NCBI GenBank assembly: GCA_023231425.1
Contig: JALNVI010000103.1
Location: 1 to 7,217 of the forward strand
Direction of reading: 5' to 3'
DNA length: 7,217 nucleotides
Source: Desulforhopalus sp.
Lineage (GTDB): Bacteria; Desulfobacterota; Desulfobulbia; Desulfobulbales; Desulfocapsaceae
The translations under genes were made by a program, and so were the position numbers. The notes below the pieces were generated by a model. That model saw only the letters and a program-made list of their open reading frames with translations, made no database searches and was not told the origin of the DNA. The first letter of the stretch is position 1; each line of letters opens with the position of its first letter. Below, piece after piece: positions 1 to 5,688 of the stretch.

Positions 1-876
1 CAGTGCCCTCTCGGTCTCCCGCCAGCCCACTTCAATGAGCTCATCTGCACGATGGAAGTCAAGAAGGGAACACTGCTCTTTTGAAATATTTATCGTGACA
101 TCAGGAGGATAAGCTGCAATTTTTTGTCGGGAAATGCAGCTCTGCATGGTTTCAAAGGCGTGGATCGCCACCTGGAAAGCCTCAATTCTGAAGTTATCCC
201 TTTCCGGGAAGCTCGGGAGACTCAACTGCCACTTCCCGAGATACTTCTCCAGACCGTGAAGTTTCTCCCTCACCTTCGGCGGCTCCTCCCTTTTCACCAC
301 AAGCGCTGGATTGTTGCCGGAGAGGTTCACCGCCACGATACGGCACCCCTGTTCTTTAAAGGCAGGCGCGATGGGAATCGGATTAATTACCCCGCCATCC
401 ACCAGCAGTCGCCCCTCCAGTTCAACAGGTGTAAGGAAAAGGGGGATGGAGATGGAGGCCCGGATGGCATCAAACAAACTGCCCTTCGCCAGCCACACCT
501 CCCTCTGCAGGGTGATATCGGTGGCAACAGCGGTGAAGGCGATGGGCAGATCCTCAATGTTGACATCCCCCACCATTCTGCGCAGCATGGAGATAATGCG
601 GCGTCCCTTGAAAATACCCGAGGATTGCCATGAGAAATCAAGCATTCTTGCAATACCAACCTTATCCACCCCGCGTACCCACCGCTCATACTCATCAAGC
701 TTGCCGGCAGCATATATTCCCCCAACCAGAGCACCCATGGAAGAACCGGAAATTGCCCGAATACGGAAGTCGTGCTCCTTCAGCCAGTGGATGACGCCAA
801 TATGCGCCAGCCCTCTCGCTCCACCACTGCCAAGTATCAGTGAAATATCTCTGTCATTATCAGTTCCGGCCGTCAT
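1..876 (-). CDS. Patatin-like phospholipase, RssA/NTE type (3' end cut by window edge)
   Basis: Probable serine acyl hydrolase of the patatin family, acting on phospholipid or lysophospholipid. The frame is open from position 876 to the left edge (292 codons, no stop reached). Visible motifs, counted from the ATG at 876, are the oxyanion loop GSGGARG (residues 16-22), the nucleophile elbow GSSMG with Ser46, and the DGG motif with Asp160, which completes the Ser-Asp dyad. All key residues are present, so the enzyme should be active. No signal peptide or membrane segment is seen, suggesting a cytoplasmic or peripheral protein. An alternative in-frame ATG at 885 directly abuts the AGGAG ribosome site. 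The ATG at 876 has a normal 9-base spacing and is preferred. The gene may be co-transcribed with the small frame at 915-1178, 38 bases upstream. The family is clear; the substrate cannot be told. Confidence 0.93.
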   Translation of the reverse strand, partial: MTAGTDNDRDISLILGSGGARGLAHIGVIHWLKEHDFRIRAISGSSMGALVGGIYAAGKLDEYERWVRGVDKVGIARMLDFSWQSSGIFKGRRIISMLRRMVGDVNIEDLPIAFTAVATDITLQREVWLAKGSLFDAIRASISIPLFLTPVELEGRLLVDGGVINPIPIAPAFKEQGCRIVAVNLSGNNPALVVKREEPPKVREKLHGLEKYLGKWQLSLPSFPERDNFRIEAFQVAIHAFETMQSCISRQKIAAYPPDVTINISKEQCSLLDFHRADELIEVGWRETERAL

Positions 877-885
877 TTGATCCAT

Positions 886-890
886 CTCCT
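886..890 (-). promoter_or_regulatory. Ribosome binding site that decides the patatin start
   Basis: The minus strand reads AGGAG immediately followed by ATG (885), then nine bases after AGGAG a second in-frame ATG (876). A start codon touching the Shine-Dalgarno sequence is unlikely to be used, so the site favours 876. Confidence 0.65.
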
Positions 891-914
891 GTTTGTTTCC
901 AAAAATTTTCGCTT

Positions 915-1178
915 TCACAGCAGCATAATGCAGAATATCCCCCATGCAAACAAGGCGAATCCGCCCGCGAATTTTTTCCCTGTCAGCACCGGCGCAACTT
1001 TTCCCCTGTCCCACGAATTTAAAGAGACACAGTCACCCATGGCGAGCAGGGATGCCAGTGTTGAAAGAATTGCAACGGCGTGTTTTTTCTCAAAGAGATC
1101 CTCACATTCTTCTAACAGTTCCCTGACATCCACCGAGTATTTATCTCTCTGTGTTGTATGCAGAGAAGAGTTCTGCAC
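915..1178 (-). CDS. Possible small membrane protein upstream of the patatin gene
   Basis: Not recognised. An 87-codon frame opens with GTG at 1178 and ends with TGA at 915-917, 38 bases before the patatin start on the same strand. The N-terminal third is charged and helical-looking (VDVRELLEECEDLFEKK, residues 16-32). A moderately hydrophobic stretch follows (about 34-49). The C-terminus (about 70-87, FAGGFALFAWGIFCIMLL) looks like one membrane helix ending at the stop. Codon choice resembles the neighbouring genes. The start is uncertain: neither GTG at 1178 nor the inner GTG at 1133 has a good ribosome site, and the longer form leaves only 36 bases to the divergent DksA-like gene. The shorter, 72-residue form would leave more room for promoters. 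It could be a membrane partner of the hydrolase or a chance frame. Confidence 0.4.
   Translation of the reverse strand: MQNSSLHTTQRDKYSVDVRELLEECEDLFEKKHAVAILSTLASLLAMGDCVSLNSWDRGKVAPVLTGKKFAGGFALFAWGIFCIMLL
1159..1177. repeat. Inverted repeat TGCAGA-N7-TCTGCA upstream of the DksA-like gene
   Basis: Perfect 6-bp arms (1159-1164 and 1172-1177) separated by 7 bases, 38 bases before the ATG at 1215. It could be an operator for the divergent pair or a small 5' leader hairpin. It overlaps the first codons of the longer form of the minus-strand small frame. Confidence 0.3.
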
Positions 1179-1201
1179 AGGCAGTCAACCACGAACAAAA
1201 T

Positions 1202-1210
1202 GGGGGGGGG
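1202..1210 (+). promoter_or_regulatory. G9 tract acting as ribosome binding site
   Basis: Nine consecutive G residues followed by AAAA lie directly before the ATG at 1215. GGGGG can pair with the anti-Shine-Dalgarno CCUCC using one G-U pair, at suitable spacing, and no other candidate ribosome site is present. An ATG at 1200 runs into the tract and is in frame with the gene, so tract length would matter for that start. Confidence 0.5.
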
Positions 1211-1214
1211 AAAA

Positions 1215-1649
1215 ATGAATGTATTCCAGAAATATCTTCCAATGGAAGATGAAGATTACATGAACGACCGTCAGCTTGAATATTTCCACGAACGTCTGTT
1301 CCAGTGGCGTAAAGAGATTGTTTCCATGACCGATACCACCAAAAGCGACATGCAGAATAACCGTCGCAGAAGTGCTGACATCCTTGATCTGGCCACCAGC
1401 TGTATTCGTTTCAATATGGATACGGGTAATATGCAGCGTCAGCGGGAAAACCTCTCCATGATTGATGTGGCCCTTGCCCGGATGGATTCAGGAGACTACG
1501 GCTACTGCATCCTCACCGGTGAAGAGATTGGTCTGCGCCGCCTCACCGTACAGCCTGCCGCGACTCTCTGCATTGAGGTTCAGGAGATGCTTGAGCGCAA
1601 TACCCGCATGGCCGGTCAAAGGGTTGCAACCCCGGATTGCCTGGGATAA
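1215..1649 (+). CDS. DksA/TraR-family transcription regulator with incomplete zinc finger
   Basis: DksA-type protein that binds in the RNA polymerase secondary channel and, with ppGpp, adjusts transcription. It has 144 residues, close to E. coli DksA. Residues about 19-90 form the long helical coiled-coil region. DILDLA (55-60) matches the DxxDxA tip motif essential in E. coli DksA. The C-terminal globular part (94-124) matches the family, with GDYGYC, GEEIGLRRL and PAATLC. The four-cysteine site, however, is reduced to C98-x2-T101-x17-C119-x2-V122: spacing is canonical, but two ligands are lost. Known zinc-independent paralogues such as Pseudomonas DksA2 also lack part of this set. ATG 1215 is chosen because the G-rich ribosome site precedes it and the translation then begins MNVFQKYLP; longer in-frame starts at 1158 and 1200 give unlikely N-termini. 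The gene stands alone, ending 20 bases before a terminator. Confidence 0.9.
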   Translation: MNVFQKYLPMEDEDYMNDRQLEYFHERLFQWRKEIVSMTDTTKSDMQNNRRRSADILDLATSCIRFNMDTGNMQRQRENLSMIDVALARMDSGDYGYCILTGEEIGLRRLTVQPAATLCIEVQEMLERNTRMAGQRVATPDCLG

Positions 1650-1669
1650 CCCTTCCCGCAACGGATTAC

Positions 1670-1709
1670 AAAAAAAGAGACTGTCCCCATCGGGACAGCC
1701 TCTTTTTTT
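1670..1709. terminator. Bidirectional intrinsic terminator between convergent genes
   Basis: The core stem is CTGTCCC (1681-1687) and GGGACAG (1692-1698) around a CATC loop. After one A/C mismatch it extends by GAG/CTC and seven A-T pairs, so an A tract precedes and a T tract follows. It can therefore terminate both the DksA-like gene (plus) and the transporter pair (minus). Confidence 0.92.
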
Positions 1710-1743
1710 ATTTTCCTCCAGAAAAAGATTCTCCAGCAGGAGC

Positions 1744-2370
1744 TTACCCGACAGGAGTATACCCCGTCCTCTCCTGTGTCACCCTCTCCTCCACACCGGT
1801 CTGCACCCGGCGTTTCTTCAACAAAGGCAGGAACAGGGAGACGAGGATAAACCCGACACCAATCCCGCAGCCGAGAATGAGACCGGAGATCTGGGGAAAG
1901 AGCGCCGGAAAGGCATCATTACCAGTCACCGCAAGGGTACTTTTCCCGCCGATACTGGCAAAGAGAAAGCTGCCTTTAATCCAGCCGTAAATGAGAGTGT
2001 AGAGGAAGGCGCCAAGCAACCCGCCGAGGAGGAAGACCCAGGCGTCCCGACGCCCCGCGCCAAGCCCGACGAGGCCCGTTCCCGGACAGAACCCCGCCAT
2101 TCCCCACCCCGCGCCGAGCAATACCCCGCCGACAACCACCCCCGTATAAGCCGATTTGACACTGAGGTGCGAAGCCACATTCAACACCCCGAAGTGGAGC
2201 AGCACAAAGAGGCCGATCATGGCAAAACCGATGCCAAAGAGGATGGCCTTCACCAGGTGCAGGTCACGAAAACGCAGCATGTCAATGATCTTCACCGGGT
2301 TAGCCGCCCCCGATTTCTGCAGAGTGAAGCCAAAAAGGAATCCAAGAAGTATCGCCAGTGCAATCTGCAT
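1744..2370 (-). CDS. YeeE/YedE-family membrane protein, second subunit of a split sulfur-compound transporter
   Basis: A 208-residue integral membrane protein of the YeeE/YedE (DUF395, sulfur transport) family, which includes thiosulfate uptake channels (TsuA) and two-gene forms such as PmpA/PmpB. It shows about five hydrophobic helices (roughly residues 2-16, 41-60, 76-92, 110-130, 158-181) and a basic, hydrophilic C-tail. The family motif GMAGFCPGTG (residues 90-99) carries Cys95, the type of conserved cysteine thought to handle the sulfur substrate during passage. A second cysteine, Cys168, lies in the last helix. The start is ATG 2370 with GGAGG (2378-2382) seven bases upstream, located inside the end of the preceding gene, which implies translational coupling. 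It is about half the length of one-piece family members, so it probably works with its upstream partner. Thiosulfate is the best guess for the substrate, but this is not proven. Confidence 0.88.
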   Translation of the reverse strand: MQIALAILLGFLFGFTLQKSGAANPVKIIDMLRFRDLHLVKAILFGIGFAMIGLFVLLHFGVLNVASHLSVKSAYTGVVVGGVLLGAGWGMAGFCPGTGLVGLGAGRRDAWVFLLGGLLGAFLYTLIYGWIKGSFLFASIGGKSTLAVTGNDAFPALFPQISGLILGCGIGVGFILVSLFLPLLKKRRVQTGVEERVTQERTGYTPVG

Positions 2371-2372
2371 GA

Positions 2373-2951
2373 TTATTCCTCCCTTCCATAAAGGTGAAGC
2401 GCCATTGGAATGGCGACTGCGAAAGCTGCAGCGGCAAAGAGAAAACCGCTGAGAGAGGTCTGCATCATGCCGCTCATCATGTGGCCGCTGGTGCAGCCCC
2501 CGGCCAGCCGGGCACCGAGAAGGGCAAGGAACCCGCCGACAAAAACGCGCTGCAGCCGTTTCAGGCGCATGGAGTTCAGCTCTGCGCTCACCATCGAGGG
2601 TGCGTAGAGTTCAGGTTGCCCACGGCGTTGCATGACCCGGGCGATAAAACCACCAGCGATCATCGCCAGAATAAAGACCAGCCCGTAGTTCAGTGGTTTA
2701 GCAATGGCCTCAGCATATTTTCCGCCGCCTTCATTGAGGTAGGCGTTGGAACTGCCATAACCGCTCTTATTCTCCACATTCTCAGTCACCAGACCAGGCT
2801 GAACCTGATCCCAGATGATTCCATCAAGAATGGCATACTGGGTTGAAACACCGATTGGTTTCACCAGTACCACGGCAAGCAGGAAGCTGATCCCGAGCAT
2901 GAGCCCGGAAAGCAGCCAGCTCCACTGTTTCTGTAACAGAATAGATTTCAT
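2373..2951 (-). CDS. YeeE/YedE-family membrane protein, first subunit of a split sulfur-compound transporter
   Basis: A 192-residue membrane protein of the same family as the next gene, from which it is separated by two bases. Hydrophobic helices are at about residues 11-31, 89-107, 135-151 and 166-186. The family motif ARLAGGCTSGH (147-157) carries its only cysteine, Cys153. Together the two genes thus supply two conserved cysteine motifs, as expected if the one-piece transporter were divided. Between helices 1 and 2 there is an unusually long hydrophilic segment (about 35-85), including NENKSGYGSSNA-like polar sequence around residues 58-70. This is probably an extracytoplasmic loop. Start ATG 2951 has AGGAG (2959-2963) at seven-base spacing. 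It is the first gene of a minus-strand two-gene operon, expressed away from the dehydrogenase operon. The family is confident; the substrate is inferred. Confidence 0.87.
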   Translation of the reverse strand: MKSILLQKQWSWLLSGLMLGISFLLAVVLVKPIGVSTQYAILDGIIWDQVQPGLVTENVENKSGYGSSNAYLNEGGGKYAEAIAKPLNYGLVFILAMIAGGFIARVMQRRGQPELYAPSMVSAELNSMRLKRLQRVFVGGFLALLGARLAGGCTSGHMMSGMMQTSLSGFLFAAAAFAVAIPMALHLYGREE

Positions 2952-3054
2952 AGCATTGCTCCTGAGGTTGAGGTTTATCTTTAAGAGAAAGTTGTCACAT
3001 AAACATACCGCAGGAGATTCTATAATTCATTGATTTTCCATTTTTTCTTTGCCT

Positions 3055-3264
3055 CTATAATTGATGGGGCCAGGAAGATCTCCATAGCCATCTCTTCTTT
3101 TTCCACGTATGGATACAGCATGCTGCAAGACCGGGGACACGGTGTACCCTGATGGCGGCGAGACATGCGTCGTTTAGAAGAGGAGCGGTAAGATTTTCCA
3201 TCCATACCTGCCACTCTCCCCCGGAAAATATTTTCCCCCGTAAAAAGCGTGTAAGAACTTCCAT
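3055..3264 (-). CDS. Doubtful 69-residue reading frame
   Basis: Not recognised. The frame begins ATG at 3264 with AAGG seven bases upstream and ends TAG at 3055-3057, on the transporter strand. The first two thirds look protein-like (GGEWQVWMENL near residues 15-25). The last 17 residues are rich in Trp, Lys and Arg (TWKKKRWLWRSSW). It covers the palindrome at 3223-3236. A frame overlapping its end reads to 3020 (ending KKKWKINEL), so a frameshifted remnant is conceivable. It is equally likely to be chance in a regulatory region. Confidence 0.2.
   Translation of the reverse strand: MEVLTRFLRGKIFSGGEWQVWMENLTAPLLNDACLAAIRVHRVPGLAACCIHTWKKKRWLWRSSWPHQL
3223..3236. promoter_or_regulatory. Perfect 14-bp palindrome GGAAAATATTTTCC, candidate operator
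   Basis: The sequence equals its own reverse complement over 14 bases and is flanked by CCCCC on the left and CCCCCG on the right. It sits 104 bases before the dehydrogenase ATG. Its half-site TTTTCC recurs at four other places in the same intergenic region. The form suits a dimeric regulator, and the distance suits an upstream activator or operator site. The bound protein is unknown. Confidence 0.45.
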
Positions 3265-3340
3265 GTTGTCGCCTTCCCCGTTTCACGATACGGTAGAGTT
3301 TTCTTTTCCTCATACTGATAAAAATAACTCTGTGGATACT

Positions 3341-4489
3341 ATGAATATTACGAAATTCGCCATTCCTGAAATCATCTTCGGCCGCGGCAGTTTCCGCCAC
3401 GTAGCGCCATGTGCTCAGCGCCTCGGAGCACGCCGGATATTACTGGTCAGCGAGGAGGGTATCGAACAGGCGGGCTGGGTGGACCAATTGCGGCAAATGC
3501 TCTCAGCAGAAGGTTTTGAACAGGCATACTACTCCAATGTCTCTTCCAACCCCCGCGACTTCCAGATTGAGGAGGGAGCCCGCTTCTATCGCGAACAGAA
3601 GGCGGATGTCATCCTCGCCATCGGCGGAGGATCCACCCTCGATACAGCCAAGGGTATCGCTATCATCGCCTCCAACGGCGGGAAAATCAGCGACTACGAA
3701 GGGGCCAACCAGGTGCATAATCCCCTGCCGCCAATGCTGTTTATAACCACGACTGCGGGCTCAGGGTCCGATGTCTCCCAGTTCTGTATTGTGACCAGTG
3801 TGGAGAGACAGGTAAAAATGGCGATCATCTCCCGCACACTGATTCCCAACATCTCCATCATTGACCCCCTGCTGCTCACCACAATAAGCCGTACACAGAT
3901 CATTTATTCAGCAGTGGATGCCATCGCCCACGCCGTAGAAGCCTACCTCTCCATCATCTCCTCGCCTCTGACCGAGCTGCACTCTCTGCGGGCCGTGGAT
4001 AAAATTCTTGCCGCCCTGCCACAGGCCGCTGAGAATAAATCCCTTGATGCAATGGAAGTGCTGAGCTCAGCCTCACTCTCCGCCGGGATTGCCTTCTCCA
4101 ATGCCAGCCTCGGTTCGGAGCACGCCCTTGCCCACTCCCTCGGGGGACATTTCGACATGCCCCACGGAGTGGTGCATCCCATCCTGCTCCCGGCGTTCAT
4201 GCGCTACAACCTCGATTTTGCAGAGAAAAAACTGGCCCGTCTCGGCGAGGTAATCCTTAACCACCGCCAAGGCAATGATCGGGAAACAGCACTTGCGGGC
4301 ATTGCCCGACTGGAAGAGTTTTTCGGTACCCTCGGAGTCAGCACTCGATTGCGCGATGAAATTCCCCCGGAAAAACGCGATCTGCTCAAGGAAGTGTGCC
4401 AGATGGCGGTCAACGACGCCTGCACCCTCACTAATCCGCGTCCCACTTCCGCCCATGAGCTGCTGACCCTCTGCGGAGAGGTATGGTAA
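3341..4489 (+). CDS. Iron-containing (class III) alcohol dehydrogenase
   Basis: NAD(P)-dependent, metal-dependent alcohol dehydrogenase interconverting alcohols and aldehydes in the cytoplasm. From ATG 3341 it has 382 residues, the normal family length, and begins in family style (FAIPEIIFGRG). The cofactor loop GGGSTLDTAK is at 95-104. Family alignment places the iron ligands at Asp193 and His197 (DAIAHAVEAY), His261 (SEHALAH) and His275 (MPHG), with His265 also conserved. All are intact, so it should be catalytic. The usual TTAGTGSE signature reads TTTAGSGSDV (136-145), with Thr to Ser and Glu to Asp changes that may affect cofactor or substrate preference. Upstream in-frame ATGs at 3152 and 3263 would add non-family sequence and lack ribosome sites; 3341 itself has only a weak GGA. 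It is the first gene of a three-gene operon, its stop overlapping the kinase start. The specific alcohol is unknown; short primary alcohols such as ethanol are plausible. Confidence 0.93.
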   Translation: MNITKFAIPEIIFGRGSFRHVAPCAQRLGARRILLVSEEGIEQAGWVDQLRQMLSAEGFEQAYYSNVSSNPRDFQIEEGARFYREQKADVILAIGGGSTLDTAKGIAIIASNGGKISDYEGANQVHNPLPPMLFITTTAGSGSDVSQFCIVTSVERQVKMAIISRTLIPNISIIDPLLLTTISRTQIIYSAVDAIAHAVEAYLSIISSPLTELHSLRAVDKILAALPQAAENKSLDAMEVLSSASLSAGIAFSNASLGSEHALAHSLGGHFDMPHGVVHPILLPAFMRYNLDFAEKKLARLGEVILNHRQGNDRETALAGIARLEEFFGTLGVSTRLRDEIPPEKRDLLKEVCQMAVNDACTLTNPRPTSAHELLTLCGEVW

Positions 4490-5688
4490 TGCGCAAGATT
4501 GCCTCCCTTGAAGACCTCATCGGCCTCGACCACGGCAAGATCGGTCACTACGAGGCCCTGCAGATGAATATGCACCGTCTTGAAATCATCAACGACCAGT
4601 TGCAGCAGAGCCGCGCCGAGATCCAGACCATCCTTGATGGTCTCACTGACATCATGCTGGTGCTCAACGACCAGCTGGAAATTATCCGGGCCAACAGGGT
4701 CTTTTACACCCAGTTCCCGGAGATAGAAGGACAGCGGGAAGGCTGGCACTGCTATCAGATCTTCGGCAATGCCGACAGCCCCTGTGAAAACTGCCCAGCG
4801 GTGGCAGCCCTCCACACCGACAGCACGGTACACAGCAGCCAGATCCACGAGATTGACGGAACCTTCCGCCACTTTGACATCATCGCAACCCCGCTGGTAC
4901 TCGGCGGCACCCGCAGGGTGCAGATATTTTACCGCGATGTCACCCGCGATAAACAGCTCCAGGCAAAATATACCGAGGCAGAAAAGATGGCCACCGTCGG
5001 CGTGCTGGCGGCGGGGGTCGCCCATGAGATCAACAACCCCCTCGCCGCCATCCAGGGCTTTGCCGAGGGACTCAAGCGACGCATGGGCCGAATTAAAGGG
5101 GAGGAAGATGTGCTGGCCGACTTTCGTGAATATACCAGCACCATCCTCAGTGAATGCTCCCGCTGCCGCAATATTGTTCGCAATCTGCTCAGCTTCAGCC
5201 GTCCGGTGGCGGCACGGCGCAGCTCAACGGATATCAACCGCTGCATAAGGGATACCCTCTTCATTCTCAAAAATCATATTGAGGAGCAATGCTCTATTCA
5301 ACTGGAACTGGATCTCGACGAGAAGCTGCCGAACATCCACGGCGATGAATCACAGCTCAAGCAGGTAATCATCAACCTTTGTACTAATGCAATAGATGCC
5401 ATGTCCGGGATGGGAGGACGTGTTATCATCAGCAGCGCCCGAACCAAAAAGAATGGAACAGCAGGTGTAGAGTTCACCATCCGCGACGAGGGTTGCGGCA
5501 TTTCACCGCAACACCGTGAAAAACTCTTTGAGCCCTTTTTCACTACGAAGACCGTCGGCAAGGGAGTGGGTATCGGCCTCTCCACCTGCTACACTATCGT
5601 CGCCAGCCATAACGGCGAAATCAGCGTGAAGAGCACCCCGGGCAAAGGGGCTGCATTCACCGTTTATCTCCCCGTGGAGGCACCATGA
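4489..5688 (+). CDS. Cytoplasmic PAS-domain sensor histidine kinase (NtrB-like)
   Basis: Sensor kinase that should phosphorylate the regulator encoded next. From ATG 4489 it has 399 residues and no membrane helix, so it senses a cytoplasmic signal. Order: a coiled-coil-like N-terminus (about 20-48); a PAS domain (about 45-152) with Cys88, Cys99 and Cys102 in HCYQIF and PCENCP; a dimerisation/phospho-acceptor region with His179 in GVAHEINNPLAAIQGF; and a catalytic ATP domain with N box NLCTNAIDAM (296-305), DEGCGI (333-338), FEPFFTTK (347-354) and GVGIGLS (359-365). The three cysteines suggest metal, Fe-S or redox sensing, which is inference. Two starts are possible, ATG 4483 and ATG 4489. GGAGAGG at 4475-4481 is seven bases from 4489 but one from 4483, and 4489 forms a TAATG overlap with the dehydrogenase stop. 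The stop overlaps the regulator start (ATGA). The signal may relate to alcohol oxidation. Confidence 0.93.
   Translation: MRKIASLEDLIGLDHGKIGHYEALQMNMHRLEIINDQLQQSRAEIQTILDGLTDIMLVLNDQLEIIRANRVFYTQFPEIEGQREGWHCYQIFGNADSPCENCPAVAALHTDSTVHSSQIHEIDGTFRHFDIIATPLVLGGTRRVQIFYRDVTRDKQLQAKYTEAEKMATVGVLAAGVAHEINNPLAAIQGFAEGLKRRMGRIKGEEDVLADFREYTSTILSECSRCRNIVRNLLSFSRPVAARRSSTDINRCIRDTLFILKNHIEEQCSIQLELDLDEKLPNIHGDESQLKQVIINLCTNAIDAMSGMGGRVIISSARTKKNGTAGVEFTIRDEGCGISPQHREKLFEPFFTTKTVGKGVGIGLSTCYTIVASHNGEISVKSTPGKGAAFTVYLPVEAP

Larger units (their letters stand above)
2952..3340. other. Divergent intergenic region between the transporter pair and the dehydrogenase operon
   Basis: There are 389 bases with no confident gene. 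The region holds two plus-strand TATAAT hexamers (3021-3026 and 3056-3061) with poor -35 partners, TTTTCC at 3034, 3099, 3194, 3231 and 3304, a repeated GATTTTCCAT (3032-3041 and 3192-3201), and a perfect palindrome at 3223-3236. I searched by hand on both strands for GG-N10-GC, the core of sigma-54 promoters, and found none. One doubtful minus-strand frame lies at 3055-3264. Promoters for both operons must be here, but I cannot place them firmly. Confidence 0.7.

Noticed and set aside
124..880. Plus-strand open frames (169 and 189 codons) opposite the patatin gene
   Set aside because: They are antisense to a gene with complete catalytic motifs, have no family motifs and no convincing ribosome site.
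1462..2391. 309-codon plus-strand frame
   Set aside because: It overlaps the DksA-like gene, reads through the strong terminator and then runs antisense to a clear transporter gene; its composition is low-complexity Pro/Glu/Arg.
3135..3149. Imperfect palindrome around ACACGGTGT
   Set aside because: It is short, needs a bulge to extend, and has no second copy nearby.
3266..3294. Possible promoter TTGTCG-N17-TACGGT before the dehydrogenase
   Set aside because: Spacing is ideal, but the -10 box matches only three of six consensus bases.
3152..3340. N-terminal extension of the dehydrogenase from ATG 3152 or 3263
   Set aside because: It would add up to 63 residues foreign to the family, with no ribosome site; the 382-residue form matches normal length.
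3020..3400. 126-codon minus-strand frame ending MEIFLAPSIIEAKKKWKINEL
   Set aside because: It starts inside the dehydrogenase gene without a ribosome site and is rich in Arg and Ser. Its tail is protein-like and is noted only as a possible frameshifted end of the 3055-3264 frame.
4204..5025. 273-codon minus-strand frame
   Set aside because: It is antisense to the dehydrogenase/kinase junction, whose two proteins carry full family motifs; it looks like a GC-rich shadow frame.
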